From CAYMDP01 sp964389375 (lineage in GTDB: Bacteria; Bdellovibrionota; Bdellovibrionia; Bdellovibrionales; UBA1609): a DNA stretch of 64,000 nucleotides. This document shows, piece by piece, positions 45,190 through 54,758 of this stretch (position 1 is its first letter; each line of letters opens with the position of its first letter). Below the pieces are notes generated by a model. That model ran no database searches. It had not been told where the DNA came from and was given only the letters and a program-made list of their open reading frames with translations. The position numbers and the translations under genes are program-made. The stretch lies in NCBI GenBank assembly GCA_964389375.1, contig CAYMDP010000003.1, positions 52,657 to 116,656 on the forward strand, written 5' to 3'.

Positions 45190-45935
45190 ACTCCTTTTTC
45201 TTTGTCTTTCGCGGCTTTCAGTTATTAAAGCAAAACCGAGAGCTTCGTAAGTGGGTTTACATTCCATTGGCCTTAAACTGTCTTTTGATTATTTTGTCTT
45301 TTATCTTTGGAGTCTCTCAGCTGGGATTGTGGACTCATGAGATTGTCTCTTGGATGATCGCACCTTCTGCCGGCTTTTGGTATTTCCTGGTCTATTATCC
45401 TTTGTTGGCGATATTCTTTTTTGCTTTTAGTGTGGGAATTTTATATCTCGCATTTGTTCTGTCCTCTGTACTGGCCGCTCCATTTAATTCTTTGCTTGCT
45501 GAAAATGTGTTAGTCCGATTGGGAAGTAAAAAAGATGAGCCCTTTCGGCTTCTGCCCTGGATCTTATTAAGCCTTAAGATGTTGGGATTTTCATTGATGA
45601 AGGCGGCCTTGTTTTTGTTGCTGGGCCTAGTGATCTTTGTGTTTTCATTTGTTCCAATTTTAAATCTTCTTAGCGCCTTTGTGGCCTTTTTAATTATTGT
45701 CTTCGATTTTTCAGATTATTCCTTTGAGGCTTTAAACTGGAGTCTTGCCCGGCGTCTGGCCTTTTTTAAGCTGCATTTAAAAGAATTCGGGGCGATGGCA
45801 CTTTTTATGACCTTGACAGGGCTTGTTCCCGGACTCACCTTGCTTTTGCTCCCACTTGGAGTGGTCGGGGCCGCTTATCGTGTTCATGAACTCCTTGGGA
45901 AGGTGGTCTCAGATGGTCCAAGACTTAGTTCATAA
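45186..45935 (+). CDS. EI24/CysZ-like integral membrane protein
   Basis: The protein has 249 residues with five or six hydrophobic segments. The N-terminal FRGFQLLKQNRELRKWVYIPLALN pattern (interrupted by charged residues) and the segment VLSSVLAAPFNSLLAENVL fit the EI24 family (PF07264), which includes the sulfate permease CysZ. Given the glutathione gene next to it, sulfate uptake for cysteine is a reasonable guess, but CysZ-type function is not proven. The end overlaps gshA by 23 bases. Confidence 0.7.
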   Translation: MNSFFFVFRGFQLLKQNRELRKWVYIPLALNCLLIILSFIFGVSQLGLWTHEIVSWMIAPSAGFWYFLVYYPLLAIFFFAFSVGILYLAFVLSSVLAAPFNSLLAENVLVRLGSKKDEPFRLLPWILLSLKMLGFSLMKAALFLLLGLVIFVFSFVPILNLLSAFVAFLIIVFDFSDYSFEALNWSLARRLAFFKLHLKEFGAMALFMTLTGLVPGLTLLLLPLGVVGAAYRVHELLGKVVSDGPRLSS

Positions 45936-47178
45936 AGCGATTGTTAAGCACAGAAAAAAAGTCGACGAGTGGTTTATTCAAAAAAGTTCGGGGCTGGCAT
46001 TTCCTTTTTATTCGAGCTTCGACATCCGGGACTCATCTTTTAAGGTCGCTCCAGTGGATGCGAATTTATTTCCTGCCGGATTTAATAACATCTGTCAGGT
46101 CGATAAAGAAAGTGCTGTTGAAATCGTGAGGACTTATTTTGAGGCTCATTACCCCTCAATTAAAACCATTGCCTTGGTTAGTGAAGAACACACCAACAAC
46201 CCTTACTACTGGGATAATATCCTGACACTGCGGACTTTAATTTCTGAGGCAGGTTATGATCCTCATGTCACTTTTGCACGACCCCTTGCTGAGGCCATCA
46301 AAGTTCAAAGTGCCTCGGGAGCTTGGATCGAAATTCTTCCTAGCCAAAGAGTCGGAGAAGGCCTTCAGCTTCAGGGAAAAAAAGTCGATCTGATCATCGC
46401 GAACAATGATTTTTCTTTAGAATACCCGGAGTTTATTGAAAACTTAAAAACGCCGATCAACCCCCCTTATCAAATGGGATGGCACGCCAGGAAAAAGGAT
46501 AAATTTTTCGCTCAATATAATGAAATCGCGGGAGAGTTTGCGCGCTTGATTGAAGTCGATCCTTGGACGCTAAGTGTACCGACCGAGGCTTTTACAAATT
46601 TTGATATTAATGATGATCAAAGCCGTGATCGTTTGGCAGATCAGGTGGATCGATTTATTCAGAACATTAAAACTCAGTACCAAGAAAGAGGGATTCAAAG
46701 CGAAGCCTTCGCCTTTGTTAAAAACAGTGCAGGAACTTACGGTCTTGGTGTGACTCGAGTTCGCTCGGGAGAAGACGTTCGTCAGTGGAACTATAAAGAA
46801 CGAAAGAAAATGAAAGCCGCCAAGGGAGGACGAAGTATCGCAGAGGTCATCATTCAAGAGGGAATTCCAACTTCTATGACCTCTGATGCGGCAACGGCAG
46901 AGCCCGCCATCTATATGATCGGCTGCCGACTCGCAGGGGGCTTTCTTAGGACTCATGGAAGCAAAGGACCAGAAGAGAATTTAAATAGTCCAGGGGCTGT
47001 CTATAAGCGTCTTTGTGTTTCGGATTTAAGAATAGACGTGGAAGGCTGTCCGATGGAAAACGTTTATGGATGGATCTCTCGTTTATCCTTTTTGGCCTTA
47101 TCTCAAGAGGTTAAGGCATCCGGTGTAGAGTTTGTGTCTTATCAGGCGGGCTGCCCCTATCTTTCGTCGAGTCTGTAA
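45913..47178 (+). CDS. gshA: Glutamate-cysteine ligase, GshA ferrooxidans-type
   Basis: The protein has 421 residues starting MVQDLV at the ATG 45913, with AAGG upstream inside the previous gene. The sequence (SEEHTNNPYYWDNI, KNSAGTYGLGVTRVRSGEDV, QEGIPTSMTSDAATAEPAIY) matches the separate glutamate-cysteine ligase family PF08886, distinct from enteric GshA. It makes gamma-glutamylcysteine, the first step to glutathione. No gshB is in the window. Confidence 0.85.
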   Translation: MVQDLVHKAIVKHRKKVDEWFIQKSSGLAFPFYSSFDIRDSSFKVAPVDANLFPAGFNNICQVDKESAVEIVRTYFEAHYPSIKTIALVSEEHTNNPYYWDNILTLRTLISEAGYDPHVTFARPLAEAIKVQSASGAWIEILPSQRVGEGLQLQGKKVDLIIANNDFSLEYPEFIENLKTPINPPYQMGWHARKKDKFFAQYNEIAGEFARLIEVDPWTLSVPTEAFTNFDINDDQSRDRLADQVDRFIQNIKTQYQERGIQSEAFAFVKNSAGTYGLGVTRVRSGEDVRQWNYKERKKMKAAKGGRSIAEVIIQEGIPTSMTSDAATAEPAIYMIGCRLAGGFLRTHGSKGPEENLNSPGAVYKRLCVSDLRIDVEGCPMENVYGWISRLSFLALSQEVKASGVEFVSYQAGCPYLSSSL

Positions 47179-47218
47179 GACTTCGCCTAAAGTTTTGTTT
47201 TTAAAATTGAGCTGGGCC

Positions 47219-47236
47219 TTCGGGAAGCTTTCCGAA
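47219..47236. other. 18-bp quasi-palindrome
   Basis: TTCGGGAAGCTTTCCGAA is palindromic except at one symmetric pair. It lies 40 bp past gshA and 80 bp before the next start, so it could be a weak terminator or an operator. Confidence 0.35.
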
Positions 47237-47318
47237 AAACTTCTCACAATCTTGCTGGGATTCTCTCATAATGAAGGAAGGGTTTGAGACAAACTCTTTT
47301 ATGTGTGTAGAGGTACGG

Positions 47319-47999
47319 ATGCAACGAAGCCAGGTATTTGGAATTTTATTTTTTTCTTTGTTTTTTGCTCTCGGAGTTCAGTTTTCGGAAAACTCGTGGA
47401 GTGGCTTGGTTTTTTTAAAAATGGACGACTCCCGAAGTCCCGCGGCGATTCATAGAGTTTATGATTTTTCTCATTTAAAAGGGGAGGCTCTTAAGGTTGC
47501 CTCGAACAAACGAATTTTATCGGACGCAAAGCTTCTTAGGGATCATAGCGGGATCGGGATCGAGCTTGGCCATTTTGTAACCAAAGATCGAGACGGCGGA
47601 AAAAAATTCGCGTGCCAAATCTATGATCGCATTGAAATGACTTTTGTTGCTGAAGGGATGGCCGAAAGTGGAGAGCCTCCAAGAATGGATGTCGAAGGCC
47701 CTTGTGATATGGCCGAAGATATTAATCGTATTTCCCCAATCTGGATTCCATTTCCTCGCCTTCACCAAGAGAGCCCTCAAGATTTAGAAATCAGTTTCTA
47801 CGATCGTCAGCCCATCACGATTCGGACCGAGCATCTGACTCAAGCATGGCCTAAAGCATGGAGCTTGATGCGTATTCGAATGATTTCCAGAGATAAGCCA
47901 GAGCTAAATTCGAGCATTGAAGGCCGACTCGTCCGCGAGATTTTGCCGAAAAACTTTGTTCTAGAATGGAATTCGCGCGAAACCGCTTCTGAAAAATAA
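47319..47999 (+). CDS. Membrane-anchored or secreted protein of unknown function
   Basis: The protein has 226 residues from the ATG at 47319, preceded by GAGG at good spacing; in-frame starts at 47271 and 47301 lack one. A hydrophobic segment (6-24) leads to a soluble part with DRIEMTFVAEGMAESGEPPR and two cysteines 40 residues apart. I do not recognise a family. It is the last plus-strand gene before the inverted repeat at 48020 and is convergent with pepA. Confidence 0.6.
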   Translation: MQRSQVFGILFFSLFFALGVQFSENSWSGLVFLKMDDSRSPAAIHRVYDFSHLKGEALKVASNKRILSDAKLLRDHSGIGIELGHFVTKDRDGGKKFACQIYDRIEMTFVAEGMAESGEPPRMDVEGPCDMAEDINRISPIWIPFPRLHQESPQDLEISFYDRQPITIRTEHLTQAWPKAWSLMRIRMISRDKPELNSSIEGRLVREILPKNFVLEWNSRETASEK

Positions 48000-48019
48000 A
48001 TTCAGCCCAGCGAATTTCC

Positions 48020-48163
48020 TTAGACGTTTTTAAATAAGTTTATCCGATTTTAATAAGTGTCCGCCGAAGACTAGTTTCGCAGGGCCGCCGAAGGCGGACC
48101 GAGAATGTTCGACGGCTGAGGCGGAGCACTTTTAAAATCGGATGAACTTATTTAAAAATCTAA
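48020..48163. repeat. Long inverted repeat with GC-rich core
   Basis: Arms 48020-48065 and 48120-48163 pair over about 44 bases with a few mismatches and one or two bulges. The core holds CCGCC-GAA-GGCGG, which on the minus strand is a C(TTCG)G tetraloop hairpin. It lies between convergent genes and could stop transcription from both sides. Confidence 0.85.
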
Positions 48164-48203
48164 CCTGAGCCCGCAAGAGAAATCCTGCGGGCGCGAATTG
48201 GAA

Positions 48204-49715
48204 TTAAAACATTTTTGCTAGTTCGACGAAGGTGCGGACCATGACTCCGGAGGCCCCTTTGTTTGGGCAATAGGCTAGGCGATTTCCTGTGTGCCAAGCC
48301 GTTCCCGCGATATCAAAGTGCGCCCATGGAATTCCTTCGCCAACAAAATTTTGTAAGAAGGCTGCGGCTGTCGAACTTCCCGCGCCCTTTGAAGATGAAA
48401 TATTCGAAAGATCTGCAAATTGACCCTTCATGTCTTCATTGTGCTGAGCGGTCACTGGCATATGCCAAAGTTGCTCACCGGATTTCCCTGCGGCTGTATC
48501 GATGGTCTTGCGAAGTTTATCGTTGTTTGAAAAGACTCCGGTGTGAATGTTTCCAAGGGCAACAACGATTGCGCCAGTCAGAGTGGCCGTATCAAAAATT
48601 GCCGCGGGTTTTTGCTCGCTTGCATAAGATAAGGCGTCGGCAAGAATTAAGCGGCCTTCGGCATCGGTGTTAAGGACTTCAATAGATTTTCCGTTACGTG
48701 CAATCAAAACATCGCCGGGTTTATTTGCCATGGGACCAAGCATGTTTTCAGTCGCGGGAACATATGCGGTCACATTGACTTTTAGTTTCAGCCTTGCGAT
48801 CGCGACCATCGCTCCGATCACGGCGGCTCCTCCGCACATGTCATAGCGCATTTCGTCCATCCCTTGGGAAGGCTTAATGCTAATTCCACCGGCGTCGAAA
48901 GTAAGCCCCTTTCCAACCAGCGCAATCATGGGTTTTTTCCCGCCACCCTTGTATTCCATAATAATAAATCGTGGCTCGGGTCCTCCCCCTAAAGAAACAC
49001 CAAGAAGTCCTCCGAAGCGCTCTTTCTTTATGCGTGCACGATCCCAAACTGTGACCTTAATCGCAGTCCCTTTGGCGGCTTTTTGCGCTTCTCCTGCGAG
49101 CATTTCGGGATTCATGTAATTTGCAGGAGTATCCCCAAGCCGACGGGTCAGGTTCGTGGACTCAGCAATGATTAAAGCTTCATCTAAGCTCTTCTTTAAA
49201 GTTGTCGGGTTGGCTTTCGCCCCAATGAGCAGCTGAAGCTCTTGCAGGCGGGATTCTTGATTTTCTTTGCGCTTAGTTTCGTGTTTGAGTTCGTCATATT
49301 CATAACTGCCGAGGACGACTCCTTCGATAAAGGCCTTCAATGCCTCCGAGGACTCTTTTGCCGAACGAAACAGGCTTTCAATTATGACATCAGCAGAAGT
49401 CACCTTGTTTGATTTTAAGCCAGAATGAGTGGTCGCACCTGCGATGCGAAGGCTTTCGTGATCAAGAGCTTTAAGATCTCCAAGGCCCACAAGAAGCAGA
49501 TTCTGTGCATTGAGCAGCTGAGTGTCTCGAAAGAAGACACTTTCCTTAGATTCTCCACGAAATATCTTTTCTTTTTTGAGCTGCGCAAGTTTTTGATCTA
49601 GGCTTTTGTCTGTGACCTGAAGGCTTTGTAGTTTCTCCCCTGATTTGCCCACATATAGGACTAAGGTCTCGGAGACATGTGATTTGGTGCTCGTTTTTTT
49701 AAGAGTAAACTTCAT
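48204..49715 (-). CDS. pepA: Leucyl aminopeptidase, M17 family
   Basis: The protein has 503 residues. The M17 signature NTDAEGRL near residue 350 carries metal-binding residues, with VGKGLTFDAGGISIKPS and DMCGGAAVIGAM upstream. It removes N-terminal residues from peptides in the cytoplasm and depends on two metal ions. Length and order are normal. It stands alone on its strand, divergent from clpP. Confidence 0.95.
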   Translation of the reverse strand: MKFTLKKTSTKSHVSETLVLYVGKSGEKLQSLQVTDKSLDQKLAQLKKEKIFRGESKESVFFRDTQLLNAQNLLLVGLGDLKALDHESLRIAGATTHSGLKSNKVTSADVIIESLFRSAKESSEALKAFIEGVVLGSYEYDELKHETKRKENQESRLQELQLLIGAKANPTTLKKSLDEALIIAESTNLTRRLGDTPANYMNPEMLAGEAQKAAKGTAIKVTVWDRARIKKERFGGLLGVSLGGGPEPRFIIMEYKGGGKKPMIALVGKGLTFDAGGISIKPSQGMDEMRYDMCGGAAVIGAMVAIARLKLKVNVTAYVPATENMLGPMANKPGDVLIARNGKSIEVLNTDAEGRLILADALSYASEQKPAAIFDTATLTGAIVVALGNIHTGVFSNNDKLRKTIDTAAGKSGEQLWHMPVTAQHNEDMKGQFADLSNISSSKGAGSSTAAAFLQNFVGEGIPWAHFDIAGTAWHTGNRLAYCPNKGASGVMVRTFVELAKMF

Positions 49716-50026
49716 GATAAACCTCGTGGTTCAAAAATAGTGCGCGGCATTATCGCCAGGACCTAATGCTCGAGTTACTAGCACAGGGCAGCACCTGAAT
49801 AAAGATTTTTGTCTTTGATAAAGTTGAAAAATATTTAACCCGACAAGACCTTGTGTCAATCGGGGAAAGACTCATATTGAATGGACTAGGAAATCCGGCC
49901 TAGAGAAGAGACTAGATTGCGTGGCCTAGGGATGTATTCTTCGCCCGGTCAAAAATACAATAGGGTTTCCCAGGCGTGACCTGACTTTGAAGTGGCAGTT
50001 AACTAAATTCTGTAAGGAGATTCGCC
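49716..50026. other. Intergenic region upstream of clpP
   Basis: These 311 bases between divergent pepA and clpP must hold promoters for both. I see no convincing heat-shock or housekeeping promoter and no small gene. Several CCTAG-containing half-sites recur (near 49885-49930) without clear symmetry. Confidence 0.5.
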
Positions 50027-50644
50027 TTGGCATTAGTTCCAATAGTAATTGAGCAGACCTCTCGCGGTGAGCGTAGCTACGACATCTATTCGCGTCTTTT
50101 AAAGGACCGAATCATCATTTTGGGTTCCGCTGTGACGGACGATGTTGCGAATAGCATCATTGCGCAGATGTTTTTTCTAGAAATGGAAAGCCCGGATAAA
50201 GAGATCCATCTTTACATCAATTCTCCTGGCGGAAGCGTTAGTGCGGGTCTTGCGATTTATGACATTATGCAGTTTGTGAAGTGTGAAGTAAGTACCTATT
50301 GCTTCGGAATGGCAGCCAGCATGGGCTCATTACTGCTAGCCGCAGGCGCTCCGGGCAAGCGTTACTCATTACCGCATGCAAGAATTATGGTGCATCAACC
50401 CCATATTATGGGCAGCGGGATCTCGGGTCAGGTCAGTGATATTGAAATTCACGCTCAGGAAATGGTAAAAACAAAGCGAAAGCTTACCGAGATCTATGTG
50501 CGCCACACGGGCAAAGACTTTGACACCTTGACCGCGGCGATGGATCGAGACCGTTACCTCAGCCCCGAAGAAGCAAAAGAATTTGGACTGGTCGATTTGA
50601 TTGTAGAAAACCGTAAGCTCGTCCCGCTGAAGGCTAAGGAGTAG
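50027..50644 (+). CDS. clpP: ATP-dependent Clp protease proteolytic subunit
   Basis: The protein has 205 residues from a TTG at 50027, with AAGGAGA six bases upstream. The catalytic serine is S98 (GMAASMGS) and histidine H123 (MVHQP), with an aspartate near 172. It forms the tetradecameric protease chamber fed by ClpX, encoded one base downstream. Confidence 0.97.
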   Translation: MALVPIVIEQTSRGERSYDIYSRLLKDRIIILGSAVTDDVANSIIAQMFFLEMESPDKEIHLYINSPGGSVSAGLAIYDIMQFVKCEVSTYCFGMAASMGSLLLAAGAPGKRYSLPHARIMVHQPHIMGSGISGQVSDIEIHAQEMVKTKRKLTEIYVRHTGKDFDTLTAAMDRDRYLSPEEAKEFGLVDLIVENRKLVPLKAKE

Positions 50645-50645
50645 A

Positions 50646-51956
50646 ATGAGCAAAGATAAGAACTCAACTCAAAATGGAACTTTATGCTGTAGCTTTTGCG
50701 GAAAGAGCCAGAAGGAAGTTAAAAAACTGATTGCGGGTCCTGGCGTTTACATTTGTGATGAGTGTATTGAGCTTTGCACGGATATCGTTTCTGAAGAGCG
50801 TGATCGCGAAGAAAGCACGAAGGCCGTCTTTAAGGTTCCAAAGCCTCTTGATATTAAGTTATTTCTTGATGACTACGTCATCGGACAAGAGCGCGCGAAG
50901 AAAACTTTGTCGGTCGCCGTTCATAACCATTACAAACGTATTAATAGTTTGGGTAAGGGAAAGAAAAAAGACGAAGTTGAAATTGCAAAAAGTAATATTC
51001 TTCTTATCGGTCCGACTGGATCTGGGAAGACATTGCTGGCTCAGACAATTGCAAAAATTCTAAATGTCCCCTTTGCAATGGCGGATGCAACGGCTTTGAC
51101 TGAAGCGGGTTATGTTGGTGAAGACGTTGAGAACGTCGTGCTAAACCTTCTTCAAGCGGCTGATTATGATGTTGAAAAGGCTCAAAAAGGGGTCATTTAC
51201 ATCGATGAAATCGATAAGATCACAAGAAAGTCTGAGAACCCTTCGATCACTCGGGACGTCAGTGGTGAAGGTGTTCAACAGGCCTTGCTTAAAATTTTAG
51301 AGGGGACCGTAGCGAACTTGCCTCCAAAAGGCGGGAGAAAACACCCGCAGCAGGAATTTATTCAAATCGACACGACCAACATCCTGTTTATTGTGGGCGG
51401 AGCCTTTGTGGGCTTGGATAAGGCCATCGAAAACCGTCTTTCAAGCAAGTCCTTAGGGATTGCGGCAAAGATTCAAGCGAAAGAAGAAAAGGCCGTCCTG
51501 GCGGACAATTTACTTCATAAGATCGAGCCTGATGATTTGGTTCGCTTTGGACTGATTCCAGAGTTCATCGGTCGTCTTCCATCCATTGCGGTCCTAGACC
51601 CCTTAGATGAGGCGGCATTGATCGATATCTTGCAGAAGCCTAAGAACGCTTTGACAAAACAATATCAAAAACTTTTTTCCTATGAAGACGTCAATTTGGT
51701 CTTTGAAGATGGAGCCCTAAAGGCCATTGCCCAGGCTGCGATTAAGCGCAATACCGGCGCGCGCGGACTGAGGGGCGTCATGGAATCTGCGATGTTGGAC
51801 ATCATGTTTGAGATCCCCTCAAAGACCAACGTCAAGGAATGCGTGATCACCGAAGGTGTCATCACCGGTGGGGAGAAACCACAAGTTGTTTACGGTCGCG
51901 AGCCTAAGAAAGACGAAAAAGACGCAGCTTCCGGAGATTCAGCAGAATCAGCCTAA
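50646..51956 (+). CDS. clpX: Clp protease ATPase subunit ClpX
   Basis: The protein has 436 residues. The N-terminal zinc domain has C15, C18, C37 and C40. The AAA+ module has Walker A GPTGSGKT near 120 and Walker B VIYIDEIDK. The C-terminal sensor-2 GARGLR is present. It unfolds substrates for ClpP. AAGGAG inside the end of clpP serves as its ribosome binding site. Confidence 0.97.
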   Translation: MSKDKNSTQNGTLCCSFCGKSQKEVKKLIAGPGVYICDECIELCTDIVSEERDREESTKAVFKVPKPLDIKLFLDDYVIGQERAKKTLSVAVHNHYKRINSLGKGKKKDEVEIAKSNILLIGPTGSGKTLLAQTIAKILNVPFAMADATALTEAGYVGEDVENVVLNLLQAADYDVEKAQKGVIYIDEIDKITRKSENPSITRDVSGEGVQQALLKILEGTVANLPPKGGRKHPQQEFIQIDTTNILFIVGGAFVGLDKAIENRLSSKSLGIAAKIQAKEEKAVLADNLLHKIEPDDLVRFGLIPEFIGRLPSIAVLDPLDEAALIDILQKPKNALTKQYQKLFSYEDVNLVFEDGALKAIAQAAIKRNTGARGLRGVMESAMLDIMFEIPSKTNVKECVITEGVITGGEKPQVVYGREPKKDEKDAASGDSAESA

Positions 51957-52045
51957 GGCTCGGTCCAAACTTTACTTAGATACCGCAGATCCTAACCTTT
52001 TGACTCGGACCCCATTTCCCATTCAAAATAGAAGCATAAGAGTTC

Positions 52046-52066
52046 GCCCTAGTGGGTGGGCTTTTT
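52046..52066 (+). terminator. Possible terminator after clpX
   Basis: GCCC (52046-52049), loop, GGGC (52058-52061), then five Ts. The stem is short, so read-through into lon is likely. Confidence 0.4.
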
Positions 52067-52092
52067 GTAACCTTTAAACAAAGGAGAGGCAG

Positions 52093-54588
52093 ATGAGTAC
52101 ATCTTCTGCGAGCGGACAGGTTCAGAAACTTCCACTTCTTCCATTGAGGGATTTGATTATCTTTCCTCATATGATGATGCCTCTCTTCGTCGGACGAGAA
52201 AAAAGTATCAACGCCCTCGAAGAGGCGATGAGCAAACAAACGGATATCGTTCTTGCGGCTCAAAAGGACGCAAAGACAAACAATCCCGAGCCCAAGGATA
52301 TTTACGCTGTTGGAACCATCGGAACAATCATTCAACTTTTGCGCCTTCCTGACGGAACGGTCAAAGTCTTGGTCGAAGGCAAAAGACGAGTTCGTATTAA
52401 AGACTTCGTCCCCTCAGAAAATTTCTTTGTCGTAAACATCGAAGAAATTGACGAGACCATCGCCAACGAAATCGAGGCCCGCGCTTTGATTCGTTCGGTG
52501 AAGTCCACCTTCGAAACTTACGTAAAGTTAAACAAAAGAATTCCTCCCGAGATCTTGATGCGGGTTTCGACAATTGATGATGTCGGCGAGCTGGCCGATA
52601 TTATTGTGGCGCAATTAAATCTTAAGCTTGAAGATAAGCAGCGCATCCTCGAGATCTTGGATCCAGGAAAACGTCTGGAAGATCTGTTGAATTTGATGAC
52701 GGGTGAAATCGAAATTCTTGAAGTTGAAAAGAAGATTCGAAATCGTGTCAAAAAGCAGATGGAAAAGTCTCAGAAAGAATATTACCTCAACGAGCAGATG
52801 CAGGCGATTCAAAAAGAGTTGGGTGATAAGGACGACTACCAAGCCGAGATCATGGAGCTTGAAGAGCGCGCCTTAAAAAAGATTTGGCCAAAAGAAGCTT
52901 CTGAAAAAGTAAAACGCGAAATCAAAAAGCTTAAGATGATGTCACCCATGAGTGCAGAGGCCACGGTCGTTCGCAACTATATCGACTGGATGCTCGATCT
53001 TCCATGGAGAGACTACGCCGATGAGAAGAAAGACATCGGTGAAGCTGAGCGTATCCTTGATGAAGACCATTGGGGTTTAGAAAAAGTAAAAGAACGAATT
53101 CTAGAGCATCTTGCGGTGCAAGTTTTGACCGACAAGTTGCGAGGACCCATTTTGTGCCTTGCGGGCCCTCCAGGGGTCGGAAAGACGTCTTTGGCGCGAT
53201 CGATTGCGAGGTCCTTAAATCGCCCCTTTAGTCGAATTTCTTTGGGCGGAGTGAGAGATGAAGCCGAGATTCGTGGACATAGAAAAACCTATGTCGGTGC
53301 GATGCCAGGCAAAATCATTCAGTCCTTAAGAAAAGTCGATAAGGGCAATCCGCTGATTCTTTTAGATGAAATTGACAAGATGAGTATGGATTTCCGTGGA
53401 GATCCGTCGGCAGCTCTTCTAGAGGTGTTGGATCCTGAGCAGAACTCTACTTTCCAAGATCACTACCTGGAAGTGGACTATGACTTGTCACCGATCATGT
53501 TTATTACGACCGCGAATTCTCTTCACCCAATTCCAAGACCTTTGCTTGATCGAATGGAAGTCATTCAGCTTGAAGGTTATATGGAAAGTGAGAAGTTCAA
53601 TATTGCAAAGAAGTATTTGATTCCTAAGCAAATCGAAATGCACGGGCTTTCAAATTACAATGTGTCCTTTTCGGATGCGGCCGTTAAGGAAGTGATTCGT
53701 TCTTACACTCGAGAAGCAGGAGTGCGAAACCTCGAGCGTCAGCTTGCAACGATTTGCCGAAAGCAGGCCAAAGAGATCGTTATTGAAGAAGCTAAGAGCG
53801 GAATCAAATCGAAGTCTAAGGCTGCGCCTAGCAAAACTGCTAAAGCTACAAAAAAGGGCGGAGTAAAGAAGTCCTATTTGATATCTCCCAAACTTGCCAA
53901 CGAGTACCTGGGCGGAAACAAATATCGCCATGGCAAGATTGAAGGAAGCAATGAGATCGGTTTAACCAACGGACTGGCTTGGACTGAAGTCGGTGGAGAC
54001 TTGCTAGTGATCGAAGTTTCTGTGGTTCCAGGTAAAGGCAAGTTCACTGTGACGGGTCAGTTGGGCGATGTGATGAAAGAGTCTGCCGCTGCGGCAATGA
54101 GTTATGCTCGGTCTCGGGGGCCATTGTTTGGATTCGACAAAGAGTATTTCTCGAATGTTGATATTCATATTCACGTCCCCGAAGGAGCTATCCCGAAAGA
54201 TGGACCATCTGCGGGTATCGCAATGACCACAAGCATCGTGTCGGCAATCACGCGCCACACAGTTAAAAAGAATGTGGCAATGACGGGTGAAGTCACTTTG
54301 CGTGGCCGAGTTTTGGGCATCGGGGGTCTTAAAGAGAAGACTTTGGCTGCCCATCGAGCAGGCATCCGCACGGTGATCGTTCCTAAGGAAAATGAAAAGG
54401 ATCTAAAGGATATTCCAAAAGAAATCCTTAGAGACCTTAAAGTCATTCTAGTCGATCACGTGGACCAAGTCCTCGTGAATGCACTTGATATCAAAAATGC
54501 GAAAGAGTTGTTCAAGGTTCGAGGAGAGCGCGGAATGGGACTTCGTGGGCGTTACACGGGACATTCTGTTCAAGAGACTCAGCACTAA
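52093..54588 (+). CDS. lon: ATP-dependent protease Lon
   Basis: The protein has 831 residues from the ATG at 52093, preceded by AAAGGAGAGG. The LAN domain occupies about 10-205, a coiled coil follows, and the AAA+ domain has Walker A GPPGVGKT near 358. The protease domain has the Ser-Lys dyad S706 (KDGPSAG) and K749 (KEKTLAAHRAG), 43 apart as in E. coli. A lysine-rich stretch near residues 570-595 sits between the AAA+ and protease domains. Confidence 0.96.
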   Translation: MSTSSASGQVQKLPLLPLRDLIIFPHMMMPLFVGREKSINALEEAMSKQTDIVLAAQKDAKTNNPEPKDIYAVGTIGTIIQLLRLPDGTVKVLVEGKRRVRIKDFVPSENFFVVNIEEIDETIANEIEARALIRSVKSTFETYVKLNKRIPPEILMRVSTIDDVGELADIIVAQLNLKLEDKQRILEILDPGKRLEDLLNLMTGEIEILEVEKKIRNRVKKQMEKSQKEYYLNEQMQAIQKELGDKDDYQAEIMELEERALKKIWPKEASEKVKREIKKLKMMSPMSAEATVVRNYIDWMLDLPWRDYADEKKDIGEAERILDEDHWGLEKVKERILEHLAVQVLTDKLRGPILCLAGPPGVGKTSLARSIARSLNRPFSRISLGGVRDEAEIRGHRKTYVGAMPGKIIQSLRKVDKGNPLILLDEIDKMSMDFRGDPSAALLEVLDPEQNSTFQDHYLEVDYDLSPIMFITTANSLHPIPRPLLDRMEVIQLEGYMESEKFNIAKKYLIPKQIEMHGLSNYNVSFSDAAVKEVIRSYTREAGVRNLERQLATICRKQAKEIVIEEAKSGIKSKSKAAPSKTAKATKKGGVKKSYLISPKLANEYLGGNKYRHGKIEGSNEIGLTNGLAWTEVGGDLLVIEVSVVPGKGKFTVTGQLGDVMKESAAAAMSYARSRGPLFGFDKEYFSNVDIHIHVPEGAIPKDGPSAGIAMTTSIVSAITRHTVKKNVAMTGEVTLRGRVLGIGGLKEKTLAAHRAGIRTVIVPKENEKDLKDIPKEILRDLKVILVDHVDQVLVNALDIKNAKELFKVRGERGMGLRGRYTGHSVQETQH

Positions 54589-54597
54589 ATTTTATTT

Positions 54598-54632
54598 CCC
54601 CCATCCGGTTCTGGATGGGGGTTTCTTTTTTA
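54598..54632 (+). terminator. Strong intrinsic terminator after lon
   Basis: CCCCCATCC (54598-54606), loop GGTTCT, GGATGGGGG (54613-54621), then a T-rich tract interrupted by one C. Confidence 0.92.
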
Positions 54633-54758
54633 TCCCAGGCCTTTTGCGTCATTGTTTTTTTGTAGAGATTATAGAATTGACCTTTAATTCAGGTTTTGTA
54701 AGAACCTGTGCCAGGCTTTTAACAGTTATTTTAAGATCTGCGGATTAAGGGTTTTGCG

